A stretch of 45,105 bases of DNA from Candidatus Brocadia sapporoensis (GTDB lineage: Bacteria; Planctomycetota; Brocadiia; Brocadiales; Brocadiaceae), in contig NZ_MJUW02000077.1 in the NCBI RefSeq assembly GCF_001753675.2, positions 1-45,105 of the forward strand, given 5' to 3'. This document shows, piece after piece, positions 35,792 through 45,020 of this stretch. A program made the translations under genes and the position numbers. The notes beneath the pieces were generated by a model. The model was not told the origin of the DNA and searched no databases. It was given only the letters and a program-made list of their open reading frames with translations. Every line of letters begins with the position of its first letter. Within the stretch, counting starts at the first letter, position 1.

Positions 35792-36789
35792 TGAAATACG
35801 GAAACCTTATTTACCTTTACCTGCTTGCGGTTATTCCGGTTTTGAGTCTCGGATACTTCCTTGCCTTCAAAAAAAAGATGCGCGACCTCAATACCTTTGC
35901 AAGTCTTGAATTGTTACAAAAGACCGGACTCTCCATTCATAAAAAAAAGTTGTGGTTTAAGGCTGTTTTCATAATTCTTGGCATCTTTTTTTTGGTTATA
36001 GCACTTATTGAGCCGAAGTTGGGATATCATTGGGAAGATGTCGAGAAAAAAGGGATTGATATTATAATTGCCGTGGATACTTCACGAAGCATGCTGGCGG
36101 ATGATGTAAAGCCCAATCGACTGGAAATGGCAAAACGGGAGATTGAAGATTTGTTGCGTGTCCTGAAAGGAGACCGTATCGGCCTTGTCGTGTTTGCAGG
36201 TTCGGCGTTCCCGTACTGCCCGCTAACGTCAGATTACGGCGCCTTTCGACTCTTTTTGCAGGATGTTAATACGAATCTCGTTCCGCTGGGTGGGACTGCC
36301 CTGGCAGAGGCGATAAAAAAAGGGATTGCTTCGTTTGAAGCAAATTCAAAAAATCACAAAGTTATTATTCTGATTACCGATGGTGAGAATCACGAAGATG
36401 ATCCGTTACAGGCAGCCGCTATTGCTAAAAAGGAGGGTATTGTTATTTATACGGTAGGTGTGGGAAAGAAGGATGGTTCCTATATCAAAATAAAAGATGA
36501 AAGTGGTCAGGATCGATTACTGAAAGATAGACAAGGTCAGGTTGTTAAGTCAAAACTGGATGAAATTACCTTAAATAAAATTGCACTGGAAACTGGCGGT
36601 CTTTATACACCGGCATACGGTACCAGGTGGGGGTTAGAAAAGATTTATAACGATAGTATTGCTAAAATAGAAGGTTCTGCCTATAAAACTCAGCGGGTGA
36701 AAAGGTACGTGAACAGATATCAGATTCCTCTTTTTATTGCAATGATTTTTATTACCGTGGAGAGTTTTCTCCTGGATAGAAAAAGATAA
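35791..36789 (+). CDS. batB: BatB-type VWA-domain membrane protein
   Basis: A paralogue of BatA with the same plan over 332 residues: two N-terminal helices, then a VWA domain with MIDAS DTSRS from D96, the GTALAEAI element and LITDGENHEDD, and a final membrane helix (IPLFIAMIFITVESFLL). Translationally coupled to batA. Both VWA domains keep their metal-binding residues, so both are probably functional and may pair with MoxR and the TPR proteins. Confidence 0.87.
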   Translation: MKYGNLIYLYLLAVIPVLSLGYFLAFKKKMRDLNTFASLELLQKTGLSIHKKKLWFKAVFIILGIFFLVIALIEPKLGYHWEDVEKKGIDIIIAVDTSRSMLADDVKPNRLEMAKREIEDLLRVLKGDRIGLVVFAGSAFPYCPLTSDYGAFRLFLQDVNTNLVPLGGTALAEAIKKGIASFEANSKNHKVIILITDGENHEDDPLQAAAIAKKEGIVIYTVGVGKKDGSYIKIKDESGQDRLLKDRQGQVVKSKLDEITLNKIALETGGLYTPAYGTRWGLEKIYNDSIAKIEGSAYKTQRVKRYVNRYQIPLFIAMIFITVESFLLDRKR

Positions 36790-36816
36790 ATAACGCGAAA
36801 TCTCGTTAAATAGCTG

Positions 36817-37704
36817 ATGAATATGATTTATAGAAAAGGTAAGATTTACAAATTTGGTTATTTCATGATACCGTTCCTTATCGTGACTTCGTTGGGATGG
36901 ATTGATCCTATGGCTGATAAAGTGAGAGAAGGAAACCAGTTGTACCATAAGGGTGCATACGAAGAGGCGTTGGACAAATACGTTGATGCTCAGGTTCATG
37001 CTCCTCAGGTATCTCAGTTGGATTTTAATATAGCCGATACCCAATACCAAAGAAAAAAATACGACGAGGCTGCTCGTTTGTTTGAAAAAATAGTACAAAC
37101 TGATGATCCTGAGATGCAAGCAAAGGCAAGCTTTAATATGGGAAATACCCTGTACCGGCAGGGGAAAATGAAAGAGGCTATGGAATGTTATAAGAAAGCG
37201 GTGGATTTTACCGACGAACTGGAATACAAGGGTGACGAAGCAATGAATTCTCTGAAAAATGATGCCAGGTACAATTACGAGTACGTTGAGCGAAAGATGA
37301 AGGAAGATGAACGGAAGCAACAGGAGCAGAATCAGAAGGAAAATGAGCAGAAGCAAGAGCAAGATACCAGGGACAAAAAAGAAGATCAGCATCAAAAAGA
37401 AGACAAGGACGAGGAAAAGAAAAAAAACGAACCGCAAAATGATAAACAGGAATCCGGGCAAAAAAATACCCAGAAAAACGATGACGACGCAAGAGAAGAT
37501 AAACAGGATCAATCGGATAAGGATAAAGAAAAAGATCAGGATGCAAAACAGCCTCAGCCGATGCAGCCTCAAGGGCAGAGACAAATGTCAAAAGAGGAGG
37601 CTGAACGGTTTCTTGATGCATTAAATCATGCTGAAAAAGAGACGAGACAGATGTTGAAGGATAATCAGCGTCTGCAGCATAAATCCGTAGAAAAGGATTG
37701 GTGA
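36817..37704 (+). CDS. batC: BatC-type TPR protein with highly charged tail
   Basis: A 295-residue protein with an N-terminal hydrophobic segment (FMIPFLIVTSLGW), then TPR units from about 35 to 130 (GNQLYHKGAYEEALDKYVDA, KKYDEAARLFEKI, GNTLYRQGKMKEAMECYKKA). A low-complexity stretch built of K, E, D, Q and N (about 165-250) follows, and a conserved-looking end (KEEAERFLDALNHAEKE) that recalls the C-terminal signature of BatC. Overlapping antisense frames here arise from the biased codons. Confidence 0.82.
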   Translation: MNMIYRKGKIYKFGYFMIPFLIVTSLGWIDPMADKVREGNQLYHKGAYEEALDKYVDAQVHAPQVSQLDFNIADTQYQRKKYDEAARLFEKIVQTDDPEMQAKASFNMGNTLYRQGKMKEAMECYKKAVDFTDELEYKGDEAMNSLKNDARYNYEYVERKMKEDERKQQEQNQKENEQKQEQDTRDKKEDQHQKEDKDEEKKKNEPQNDKQESGQKNTQKNDDDAREDKQDQSDKDKEKDQDAKQPQPMQPQGQRQMSKEEAERFLDALNHAEKETRQMLKDNQRLQHKSVEKDW

Positions 37705-37727
37705 TTTCTTTCTAAAAGGTTTTTGAG

Positions 37728-39569
37728 ATGAGAAGATATAAGTTCTATTGTTGTATTTTGATTTCTGTTGTTATTGTCTTTGGATACGTTGGTAAATTAT
37801 GTGCGCAGGATATTCGCCTAACGGCGACCGTCGATCAAAATATCCTGACATTAGGCGATCAACTGAGATTGACTTTGACCATTCATGGCACACAGGATAC
37901 CGCACCTCCTTCTTTTCCCGTTATCGAGGGATTTACCCTGCTCTACGGTCCAAGCATCTCTGCTCAAACACGAAATGTGAACGGTGTGGTCTCGGTAAGT
38001 AAAGGCTATACCTACGTGTTGCAACCTGCTGCAAAAGGTAAATTCACGATTGGTCCGTCAACGGTAGAATTCGAAGGAAAAATGTATTCTTCTCAACCAG
38101 TAACGGTGGAAGTGGTTGATAAATCCCGCTCATCCGACCCACAAGCCCCGGATCTTGAAAAGCTTGTCTTTGTCGAATTAAGCGTTGATAAAAATGAAGC
38201 ATATGTAAATGAACAGATCATACTATCATTCAAGTTCTATTTTCAAAAAGGATTACCGGTAAGTGATATAAATTATAGTGAGCCGACAACAAAAAGCTTT
38301 ATGGAAGAAAAACTTGGGGATCAGAGACAATATGAGGAGATTCGGGAAGGAGTTCTCTACAATGTTCTAGAGTTACGTACGGCGCTTTTCCCGATGATGT
38401 CGGGAGAGCTTGCGATATCGTCAGCCAAACTGAAATGCAATTTGATTGTGTCGCAGCGCAGAGGCAGGAATACATCGTCTGATAGTTATTTTAGCGACGC
38501 CTTCTTTGATGACTTTTTTGGAAGAGAACAGAAACGATACCCTATTGAAAGGGCAACAAATGCAATTGCCCTAAGCATAAAACCGTTGCCGGAAGAAGGA
38601 AAACCCAAAGATTTTAAAGGCGCTGTAGGTAGCTTTGATATGGAGGTCTCAACGAAGACGCAGCGGTTAAAGGTCGGTGATCCGATCACGCTTTCCATGT
38701 CTGTGTATGGTGAAGGGAATATCCAGACGATTCAAGAACCGGCACTGGTCATAAACAAGGAGGACGATTTTAAAGTATATCCTGCCGAATCTACCACGCA
38801 AATTACAAACAGGGAAGAACTGTTACGAGGCAGAAAGGTGTTTAGTAAGGTCATCGAGCCTCTGAAACCAGATCTAAAATTCACGCCGGCAATCGTATTT
38901 AGCTTTTTTGATCCGCGTGCCGGCCAATATAAAACAATTACCAAAGAACCGATTCCTATTACGATAGAGGCGGGAGAACAGGAATTACCCATCCAGTTAA
39001 CGCTTTCTCATGACAAGCCGGCACTGGCCAAACGTCAGGTACAACTGCTTATGGAAGATATCCTGCCCCCTATGACCAATCTGGCCTCTTTGCGAAACCA
39101 GGGAAACCCTGTTTACCGGAATCCATTTGTCATGGGGTGCCTCTTGATTCCGGCAGTTGCAGTTATTGCCTCGTTTATGTTAACCAGGCATAAAGAGAGA
39201 CTAACATCAGATGTTGGATATGCCAGGACAAGGAGGGCACACGCGGTTGCAAAAAAGAGACTGAATGGGGCCCTGTCTGTGCTTCATCAGCATCGGCAGG
39301 GAGAATTTTATTCCTGCCTTTCCAAGGCAATATCCGATTACCTGGCGGATAAATTTAACATTCCTCCGGCAAGCGCTACGGAAGACAAGGTGATCGTCCT
39401 ATTGCAACAACGAGGGGTGAAAGATGATATTGTTGAGGAAGTTTCCCGCAGTCTGACTGATTTTGATCGTCGGCGATTCTCGAAAGACAGCGGGACATGG
39501 GACGAAATGGAGCATTCTTTGAAGCGCGCGGAAGAACTCATTACAAAGATGGAGAGACAATTGTCATGA
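37728..39569 (+). CDS. batD: BatD-type membrane protein
   Basis: A 613-residue protein with a signal peptide cut near LCAQ, tandem exported beta domains of the BatD (oxygen tolerance) family starting with ATVDQNILTLGDQLRLTLTI, a transmembrane helix (FVMGCLLIPAVAVIASFML) and a cytoplasmic helical tail with QGEFYSCLSKAISDYLADKF. The stop TGA overlaps the ATG of batE (ATGA). The tail resembles that of the shorter BatD-like protein at 33139-34146, which points to gene duplication inside the operon. Confidence 0.88.
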   Translation: MRRYKFYCCILISVVIVFGYVGKLCAQDIRLTATVDQNILTLGDQLRLTLTIHGTQDTAPPSFPVIEGFTLLYGPSISAQTRNVNGVVSVSKGYTYVLQPAAKGKFTIGPSTVEFEGKMYSSQPVTVEVVDKSRSSDPQAPDLEKLVFVELSVDKNEAYVNEQIILSFKFYFQKGLPVSDINYSEPTTKSFMEEKLGDQRQYEEIREGVLYNVLELRTALFPMMSGELAISSAKLKCNLIVSQRRGRNTSSDSYFSDAFFDDFFGREQKRYPIERATNAIALSIKPLPEEGKPKDFKGAVGSFDMEVSTKTQRLKVGDPITLSMSVYGEGNIQTIQEPALVINKEDDFKVYPAESTTQITNREELLRGRKVFSKVIEPLKPDLKFTPAIVFSFFDPRAGQYKTITKEPIPITIEAGEQELPIQLTLSHDKPALAKRQVQLLMEDILPPMTNLASLRNQGNPVYRNPFVMGCLLIPAVAVIASFMLTRHKERLTSDVGYARTRRAHAVAKKRLNGALSVLHQHRQGEFYSCLSKAISDYLADKFNIPPASATEDKVIVLLQQRGVKDDIVEEVSRSLTDFDRRRFSKDSGTWDEMEHSLKRAEELITKMERQLS

Positions 39570-40453
39570 AGATATGTATTGTTATCCCCCTTTTCTTTCT
39601 CTATTCATTATTTCTCTGGGGAACGCAGGTAGCACATGGTGAGTTGTCAAAATCTGAAATGTCTCGGGACGAGGCAGTCAAACTATTTGCAGACGCCAAT
39701 GAAAAATATCTCCAGGCAATAAAGTTGATTGCATCAAAAAACTTACCGGAAGCGGATCATAAGCTAAAAGAAGCGACAGAACAATACGAAACAATCCTGA
39801 CAGGTGGATTCAAAAACGGTCATATATATTATAATCTGGGAAATACCTATTATCGTCGCGGAGAATTGGGGAAGGCGATTGTAAACTACCGGAGGGCAGC
39901 GCGGTTTATACCGAGAAGCGTAGATCTCAGCGCAAATCTGAGGTTGGCAAAAGATTCTACAGAAGACAAAGAACTGTCAACAGAAATTCCAGCCATAGTG
40001 AAACGGATATTCTTTTGGTTATTTTTCCTGAATCAGAACGAATTATCTCTCGTAGCAATATCACTCTATGTTTTATTGATGGTGGTATTGTTCTTTTCGA
40101 ATGTTTGCAAATATGGAGGGATTAAAAGAATCTTCATCGGTATTTCTTCCGTTCTCTTTATCGTGGTGGTTTCCCTCGGTCTGAAAATCTATCTTGAACG
40201 AGGTGTGAATCATGGAGTGATTATTGCTTCGAAGTGCGAGGTACGTTATGGACCGGGAGAAGAATATGAACCGAAATTTGAAATACATAATGGCGCGGAA
40301 TGTGTGATTGAAGATGAAAAAAACGATTGGTATCGTGTATATGTAAAAGTAGGGGTAAAGCTCGGTGCCGGTTCAGAAGCAAGAGCCGGGGAAAAGACCG
40401 GCAATGAGGTAAGAAGTGGGTGGTTACAAAAAAAATATGTAGATACCATTTAG
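39566..40453 (+). CDS. batE: BatE-type TPR/SH3-domain membrane protein
   Basis: The start is ATG 39566, overlapping the batD stop by four bases. The longer frame from 39497 lies within batD and can be dismissed. The 295 residues comprise a signal peptide (IPLFFLYSLFLWG), a TPR unit GHIYYNLGNTYYRRGELGKA, two transmembrane helices (LSLVAISLYVLLMVVLFFS and a second near 210-228), and a bacterial SH3 domain (SKCEVRYGPGEEYEPKFEIH) near the C-terminus. This order is that of BatE. Confidence 0.87.
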   Translation: MKICIVIPLFFLYSLFLWGTQVAHGELSKSEMSRDEAVKLFADANEKYLQAIKLIASKNLPEADHKLKEATEQYETILTGGFKNGHIYYNLGNTYYRRGELGKAIVNYRRAARFIPRSVDLSANLRLAKDSTEDKELSTEIPAIVKRIFFWLFFLNQNELSLVAISLYVLLMVVLFFSNVCKYGGIKRIFIGISSVLFIVVVSLGLKIYLERGVNHGVIIASKCEVRYGPGEEYEPKFEIHNGAECVIEDEKNDWYRVYVKVGVKLGAGSEARAGEKTGNEVRSGWLQKKYVDTI

Positions 40454-40462
40454 GAGTATGAG

Positions 40463-40588
40463 ATGGGCGGATTCTATGGAAAGTTATTGATTGCCGCATA
40501 TAGTACGTTTATTGCTCTCATGACGGGCATTGTTTGTATGAATATTATTTTTGGAAAAAAAGATGACAAAACACCCTCTTCTGAGTAG
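40463..40588 (+). CDS. Small membrane protein at the end of the bat operon
   Basis: A 41-residue frame starting MGGFYGKLLIAAYST with one hydrophobic helix (LLIAAYSTFIALMTGIVCMNIIF) and a charged tail GKKDDKTPSSE. AGGAG lies 6 nt before the ATG, and it begins 9 bp after the batE stop. The ribosome binding site, spacing and membrane-peptide composition make it more credible than chance. Function unknown. Confidence 0.6.
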   Translation: MGGFYGKLLIAAYSTFIALMTGIVCMNIIFGKKDDKTPSSE

Positions 40589-40704
40589 AACCTGATAGCA
40601 AAAGAGTCAATCTGCCATGTGTTGCGGCGAAATTAAGGGATAACGAAATTATAGAATCTTTAAAAGTTAAGTGTGACATTTCTCGCGAAGATAAGGGCGA
40701 AATT

Positions 40705-40736
40705 AACACTGTCGGGTTTCAACCCCAGACAGTGTT
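40705..40736. repeat. Palindromic repeat, second copy, possible operon terminator
   Basis: AACACTGTC and GACAGTGTT are the ends of an imperfect palindrome. The context AATTAAC before and GTTGAAG after matches the perfect palindrome at 14438-14470, so the two belong to one dispersed family. It lies 116 bp after the small membrane protein gene and could end the bat operon transcript, although no T-run follows. Confidence 0.55.
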
Positions 40737-40810
40737 GAAGCACGGCTTTCGTGCATTGTATTTTGACTTTTCCGACGTGTTTTCCAATTGCTTTCCCCCG
40801 GTTTCTTGAC

Positions 40811-43717
40811 ATGCCAAAACCCATCGATAATGAAACAAGAGAAGTTGCCGTATCTGAACTGAAGAAAAACATCGTTGTGATCGCGGGAGCTGGGACAGGC
40901 AAGACAACACTCCTGGTAAACCGCATGTTACACATACTCCTGGGTCATAAAAGGTTTCAGAAAGAAGAAAGCCCTGTCCTCAGGATCGTGGCCATGACCT
41001 TTACAGAGAAGGCTGCCAGCGATATGAAGATGCGGCTGATAGGAGAGTTGGAAAAGATTGTTGCTGTTATCCGTGGAAATGCATCACAACAAGAGCAGAT
41101 TAAGGGAGAAGCATTTCTTTCGCACATCCGAGATGCTTACCATACGACTCATGCTGAGATTGAACGGCGTGCACAGAAATCTTTGAAGGACATGGATAAG
41201 GCCATAATCGGGACTATTCACAGCTTTGCAGCCCATATCTTGCGTCTCTATCCTGTAGAATCAGGGGTAGTCCCCGGATTTACCGTGGATGAAGGTGATG
41301 TATTTGAGGAGATGTTTGATAAAGAATGGAACGCTTGGGCCGAGGCAGAACTTACACTAACTGCTCCCAATGCACACCGATGGAAAGGCGTGTTGAAGAG
41401 ATTGGATCTAGAGAGCCTCAAAGACCTGGCAAAGAGATTGTCGGAGTTTGCTATTCCCCCGGATTCGCTTTTGTCACAAGCGAATGATGAATCAAAAGTC
41501 CAATTGCTGATCGATTCCCTTTCCCGCAGAATTAGGAAAATCGTTCCTTCCTGTAAGAATCCTAAAAACAATCTTCTCATTCAATTACAGGAATTGTCAA
41601 GCATTTTGGATGCTATAAAGAAACACGGTATCAATTACTTATCTACCTTGGCATACGATCTCGAGAGAGGTGTCTCTCAGGCAAAAAAAGATTGGACAGA
41701 AGAAGAATTTGCATCCGCACAAAAGCTAGTAACGGAATGTCAAGTAACACTAAAAAAACTCAAGATGGTCGATCACGTCCTTGTTGCAACCGCAATAGAA
41801 CTCGTTCTCCCATTTGCAAAAGCCTTTCGGCAAACCTATTTATCCCAGGGATATGTCTCCTTTGACGGACTTCTTATCCTGGCCAGAGACTTACTGCAAA
41901 AGAAAGAATACCGGTATATTCGCGACAAGCTGAAGAACGATTTCCGGGTTCTGCTTGTTGATGAGTTTCAGGATACGGATCCTGTCCAATACGAGATTGT
42001 TCTTTTCCTTTCCGAGTCGTTAGAACATTACCACACGGATGCGCGAAAGGTAACCCTTGAGGAGGGAAAGCTCTTTATCGTGGGCGATCCCAAACAATCC
42101 ATTTACGCTTTTCGCAAGGCGGATATTGAGGCTTATGAATATGTGGTTAAGCAGATATGCGGACAGGATGAGCCGTTGAAATTACAGGAAAATTTCAGAA
42201 GTCATTCCGGTATTATTGAGGTGGTAAACCAGCTATTTGACGGCAGAATTATGGTAGGGCAGCCTGGTTTGCAACCGCACTATATTCCTCTCCATGCGAG
42301 CAGACAAAAGAAGTATCCTTTCCAGAAAGTTGAGGCAGTCCTGGTTTCCGATGGAGAAGGAAATGGACTGAAAGCAGATGATGCAAGGGAAGCTGAAGCC
42401 GAGTGGATTGCACGATGGATTACCAAACATGTGAATCATGAAACCGTGGAAGATGCATTAGCCGAAAACGGGATTCGTAAGCTTGCATACAAAGACGTAG
42501 CATTACTTTTGCGGGCGTTTACTCAGGTACGACCTTATGTTGAAGCATTGAAACGGTATGCAGTTCCTTATCTTGTAGAAGGTGAAAAATATTTTTATAC
42601 TACCCAGGAAATTCTCGATTTCATAAACCTCTTGCGCGTAATCGAAAACCCTCACGATCTGATTGCATTGGTGGGTGTGCTCCGCTCGCCGATTGCAGGC
42701 CTGACAGATCGGGAGATATATGAACTTCGGGTAAATCATTCATTAGATTACCGCAACGATGCCCTGGGTAAGACTCCGGCAGAACCATTTTATGCTTTTT
42801 TAAGAGAAATCCATCCACGGGCAAGCATCATTCCCGTTTCTCACCTTATCGCAGAAATTTTAGACAGCACTCATATTGCAGAGATTACTGCCAGCGCCTG
42901 GCATGGTGAACAGAAGCTGGCCAATCTCTGGAAACTATACGGGATGGCTTGTGACATGGAACAACAGGGGAGTATTTCACTTAAAACCTTTCTTAACCGT
43001 ATTAAGGCGCGAATAAAGGAAGGCAGGGAAGAAGGTGAAAGTCCTCTGTCGGATGAAACGCTGGATGTTGTGAAAATTCTTACCATCCATAAGTCTAAAG
43101 GGCTGGAATTTCCTGTTGTTATTCTGGGCAACCTCCATGGCGAAGTAAGAAATGACAAAGAAGCGTTGAACGGTGTGGTATTTGATTGGTCTACATCTAC
43201 CACAGGTGTTGTTATTGGCCGGGGGGATCAACAAGTGAGGAACCTGCAAAGTATGGCGATTGAAAAGAAGCTCAATGATCGTTCGTGGGAAGAAGAGAAA
43301 CGTGTCTTGTATGTAGCTACAACCAGGGCAAAGGAACGATTGATCCTTACGGGGGCAAGAAAGGACGACAATAAATCGTATATGGGACTTATTATACAAT
43401 CGATAAGAGACGCGGCTGGTAGTGAGCTTTGTGATGAAATATTCATGAATTCCGGTTGCTCTAAGGAAACGGTGAGCTTCCCTTTAGGTAAGGCAGAGGT
43501 CTTTGTCGAACATTTCATGTTTGATGGAATACGCCCCCCCAAAAGCGCTGCAAAAGAGAAATTTCTGAATGCTGACTGGGCGACTTTTGTAGAAGCATGG
43601 AAGAAGAGAGATGCTGCAATGTCTGAAGCAGCAAAGACACCTCTTTTTATTTCTCCAACGTCAATAGCACATGAAGAAACAATGGAAATAAATATGTCCG
43701 CAGCACCAGAGAGCTGA
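40811..43717 (+). CDS. AddA-type UvrD-family helicase, nuclease part detached
   Basis: ATG 40811 is used. The open frame begins upstream at 40751 but that part is not helicase-like. The 968 residues contain all superfamily 1 helicase motifs: IAGAGTGKTT (24-33), VDEFQDTDPVQ, GDPKQSIYAFRKAD, LQENFRSH, TIHKSKGLEFPVVIL and VATTRAKERL. In an AddA-like protein a PD-(D/E)XK nuclease of about 180 residues should follow. Here the frame stops at 43717, and that nuclease appears as a separate frame at 44217-44771. Added together the two pieces equal a full AddA length. AddB is not in the window. These enzymes process double-strand breaks for recombination. Confidence 0.87.
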   Translation: MPKPIDNETREVAVSELKKNIVVIAGAGTGKTTLLVNRMLHILLGHKRFQKEESPVLRIVAMTFTEKAASDMKMRLIGELEKIVAVIRGNASQQEQIKGEAFLSHIRDAYHTTHAEIERRAQKSLKDMDKAIIGTIHSFAAHILRLYPVESGVVPGFTVDEGDVFEEMFDKEWNAWAEAELTLTAPNAHRWKGVLKRLDLESLKDLAKRLSEFAIPPDSLLSQANDESKVQLLIDSLSRRIRKIVPSCKNPKNNLLIQLQELSSILDAIKKHGINYLSTLAYDLERGVSQAKKDWTEEEFASAQKLVTECQVTLKKLKMVDHVLVATAIELVLPFAKAFRQTYLSQGYVSFDGLLILARDLLQKKEYRYIRDKLKNDFRVLLVDEFQDTDPVQYEIVLFLSESLEHYHTDARKVTLEEGKLFIVGDPKQSIYAFRKADIEAYEYVVKQICGQDEPLKLQENFRSHSGIIEVVNQLFDGRIMVGQPGLQPHYIPLHASRQKKYPFQKVEAVLVSDGEGNGLKADDAREAEAEWIARWITKHVNHETVEDALAENGIRKLAYKDVALLLRAFTQVRPYVEALKRYAVPYLVEGEKYFYTTQEILDFINLLRVIENPHDLIALVGVLRSPIAGLTDREIYELRVNHSLDYRNDALGKTPAEPFYAFLREIHPRASIIPVSHLIAEILDSTHIAEITASAWHGEQKLANLWKLYGMACDMEQQGSISLKTFLNRIKARIKEGREEGESPLSDETLDVVKILTIHKSKGLEFPVVILGNLHGEVRNDKEALNGVVFDWSTSTTGVVIGRGDQQVRNLQSMAIEKKLNDRSWEEEKRVLYVATTRAKERLILTGARKDDNKSYMGLIIQSIRDAAGSELCDEIFMNSGCSKETVSFPLGKAEVFVEHFMFDGIRPPKSAAKEKFLNADWATFVEAWKKRDAAMSEAAKTPLFISPTSIAHEETMEINMSAAPES

Positions 43718-44216
43718 AGAGTTACCCCGGCTTTATCCGAATGAATTTAAAGGATGCCAGACGAGATAAGACACTTTGAGTCTGTCCCAAAGGATGTTTT
43801 GTCTTCTAACCCGAATAAGTCGGTAAAGGCAAAACCCGAAGTGCCGAATTCATGTCTCAACCCGGTCAAATTCAATTCTAGCCTTACAGCCAGTTTCACT
43901 CCGGGCACGTTTCAAAATAGTCACATAGGAGGCATTGTCATGAAGGACACAACAAATATAATAGGGCTAAGTTGCCCATAATATTTATCGAAAATGTCAA
44001 AATGATCCTTGGAAGATACTCTAGTGAACGCAAAAAGAAAGTCGTCGTTGAGAGCACATTCGCATTGTTCAATGTAAATTCCGCGAAGCAATCCGGGCAC
44101 TGGAGATTGCTTCGGGCTGTCATCCTCGCAATGTAATTGCATGTATACTTATTTGTTACGTTTTCTAGGTAAGGATAAACCGCTGTTTTGCAGGCTTAAA
44201 TAAGGAATAAAGATGT
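43718..44216. other. About 500 bp separating the two halves of AddA
   Basis: Stop codons close all three plus-strand frames between the helicase and nuclease parts. The plus frame at 43754-43981 is not recognised. A TusA-like remnant occupies 43940-44136. I see no terminal repeats or transposase, so the origin of the insert is unclear. Confidence 0.5.
43940..44136 (+). pseudogene. Decayed TusA/SirA-family sulfur carrier fragment
   Basis: ATG 43940 with AGGAGG 7 nt upstream opens MKDTTNIIGLSCP and then stops. GLSCP is the cysteine motif of TusA/YedF-type sulfur carriers. After a frameshift the reading goes on with IIFIENVKMIL and then VVVESTFALFNVNSAKQSG, whose VxV...A..NV..A...G pattern fits the second strand and helix of the fold. 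It stops at 44134-44136. The match is short, so the family call is tentative. Confidence 0.35.
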
Positions 44217-44771
44217 ATGGTCAAAGAAATTCAACCTGACACTGATCAGACAAGTCCAAGCCATGCTGTATTAGTTGGCTCCATCTGTCACCGTGTATTG
44301 GAGGAATGGGATTTTCACGGAACTTCCCAGGAACTTCAAAGGATGGTCGAGTCAGTGGTAAAATGGTCTATGAATTTTGAAATGACGAGGGAAGAATCAT
44401 CTGCACAATTTCAGAATATGGAATATATAAAAACAGAGGTAGTAAAGATACTTTCTGCTTTTATGAATTCTGATGCGTATAAAGAACTACAGATAGCAGA
44501 GATCCTTGGCCGTGAAGTGTTCATCCTGCTTAATTGGAATGGCCAAATCATGAGGGGATCCATTGACATCCTTTACAAGATTGGAGATCGTATCATTATT
44601 GCCGATTATAAGACGGATTACGTCGCCACGACCGGGCTGCCAGCAAAGGCAGAAGAATATGCGTATCAAAAAACGGTCTATGTGGAGGCTGCCAGGCGCT
44701 GCCTGAAAATAGATAACCCTGAATTTAAGCTTATCTTCCTCAGGGCAGGTAAAGCAGTAGCTATTTCTTAA
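44217..44771 (+). CDS. PD-(D/E)XK nuclease domain, detached C-terminal part of AddA
   Basis: A 184-residue protein that looks like the C-terminal nuclease of an AddA/RecB-type enzyme. It has HAVLVGSICHRVLEEWDF with the upstream histidine, E100 in GREV, D117 in GSIDIL, and the catalytic pair D130 and K132 in ADYKTD. It has its own ATG with AAGGA about 10 nt upstream, so it may be made as a separate subunit. Alternatively it is the stranded end of a broken gene. The open frame and intact catalytic residues favour continued use. Confidence 0.8.
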   Translation: MVKEIQPDTDQTSPSHAVLVGSICHRVLEEWDFHGTSQELQRMVESVVKWSMNFEMTREESSAQFQNMEYIKTEVVKILSAFMNSDAYKELQIAEILGREVFILLNWNGQIMRGSIDILYKIGDRIIIADYKTDYVATTGLPAKAEEYAYQKTVYVEAARRCLKIDNPEFKLIFLRAGKAVAIS

Positions 44772-45020
44772 TGTAGTCAAATGTCTTCCCCGAGTAAGTT
44801 CATTCTTTCATCTCAATTTTATCTACCCATACTACTTCCAGCCATTGAATTTTTCTGATTAGGCATGGATTTTGAGCATATCCTTAAGCTATTACACACA
44901 ATTCTGCTGAATTATACCGATATTTTTCACAGATTGACCTGATTTTCTCAGGAAACACCGTTTTTTATATGAAATCTAAATTTAATTGTATAGGAATTTT
45001 TATTTTATTTAAGCGGGTCA
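44772..45020. other. AT-rich tail of the window, no gene
   Basis: No gene seen. The stretch leads into the third copy of the dispersed palindromic repeat. Confidence 0.5.

Noticed and set aside
36634-37621. Long antisense frames opposite batC
   Set aside because: Very leucine/phenylalanine- or low-complexity-biased products caused by the lysine/glutamate-rich repeat codons of batC on the plus strand.
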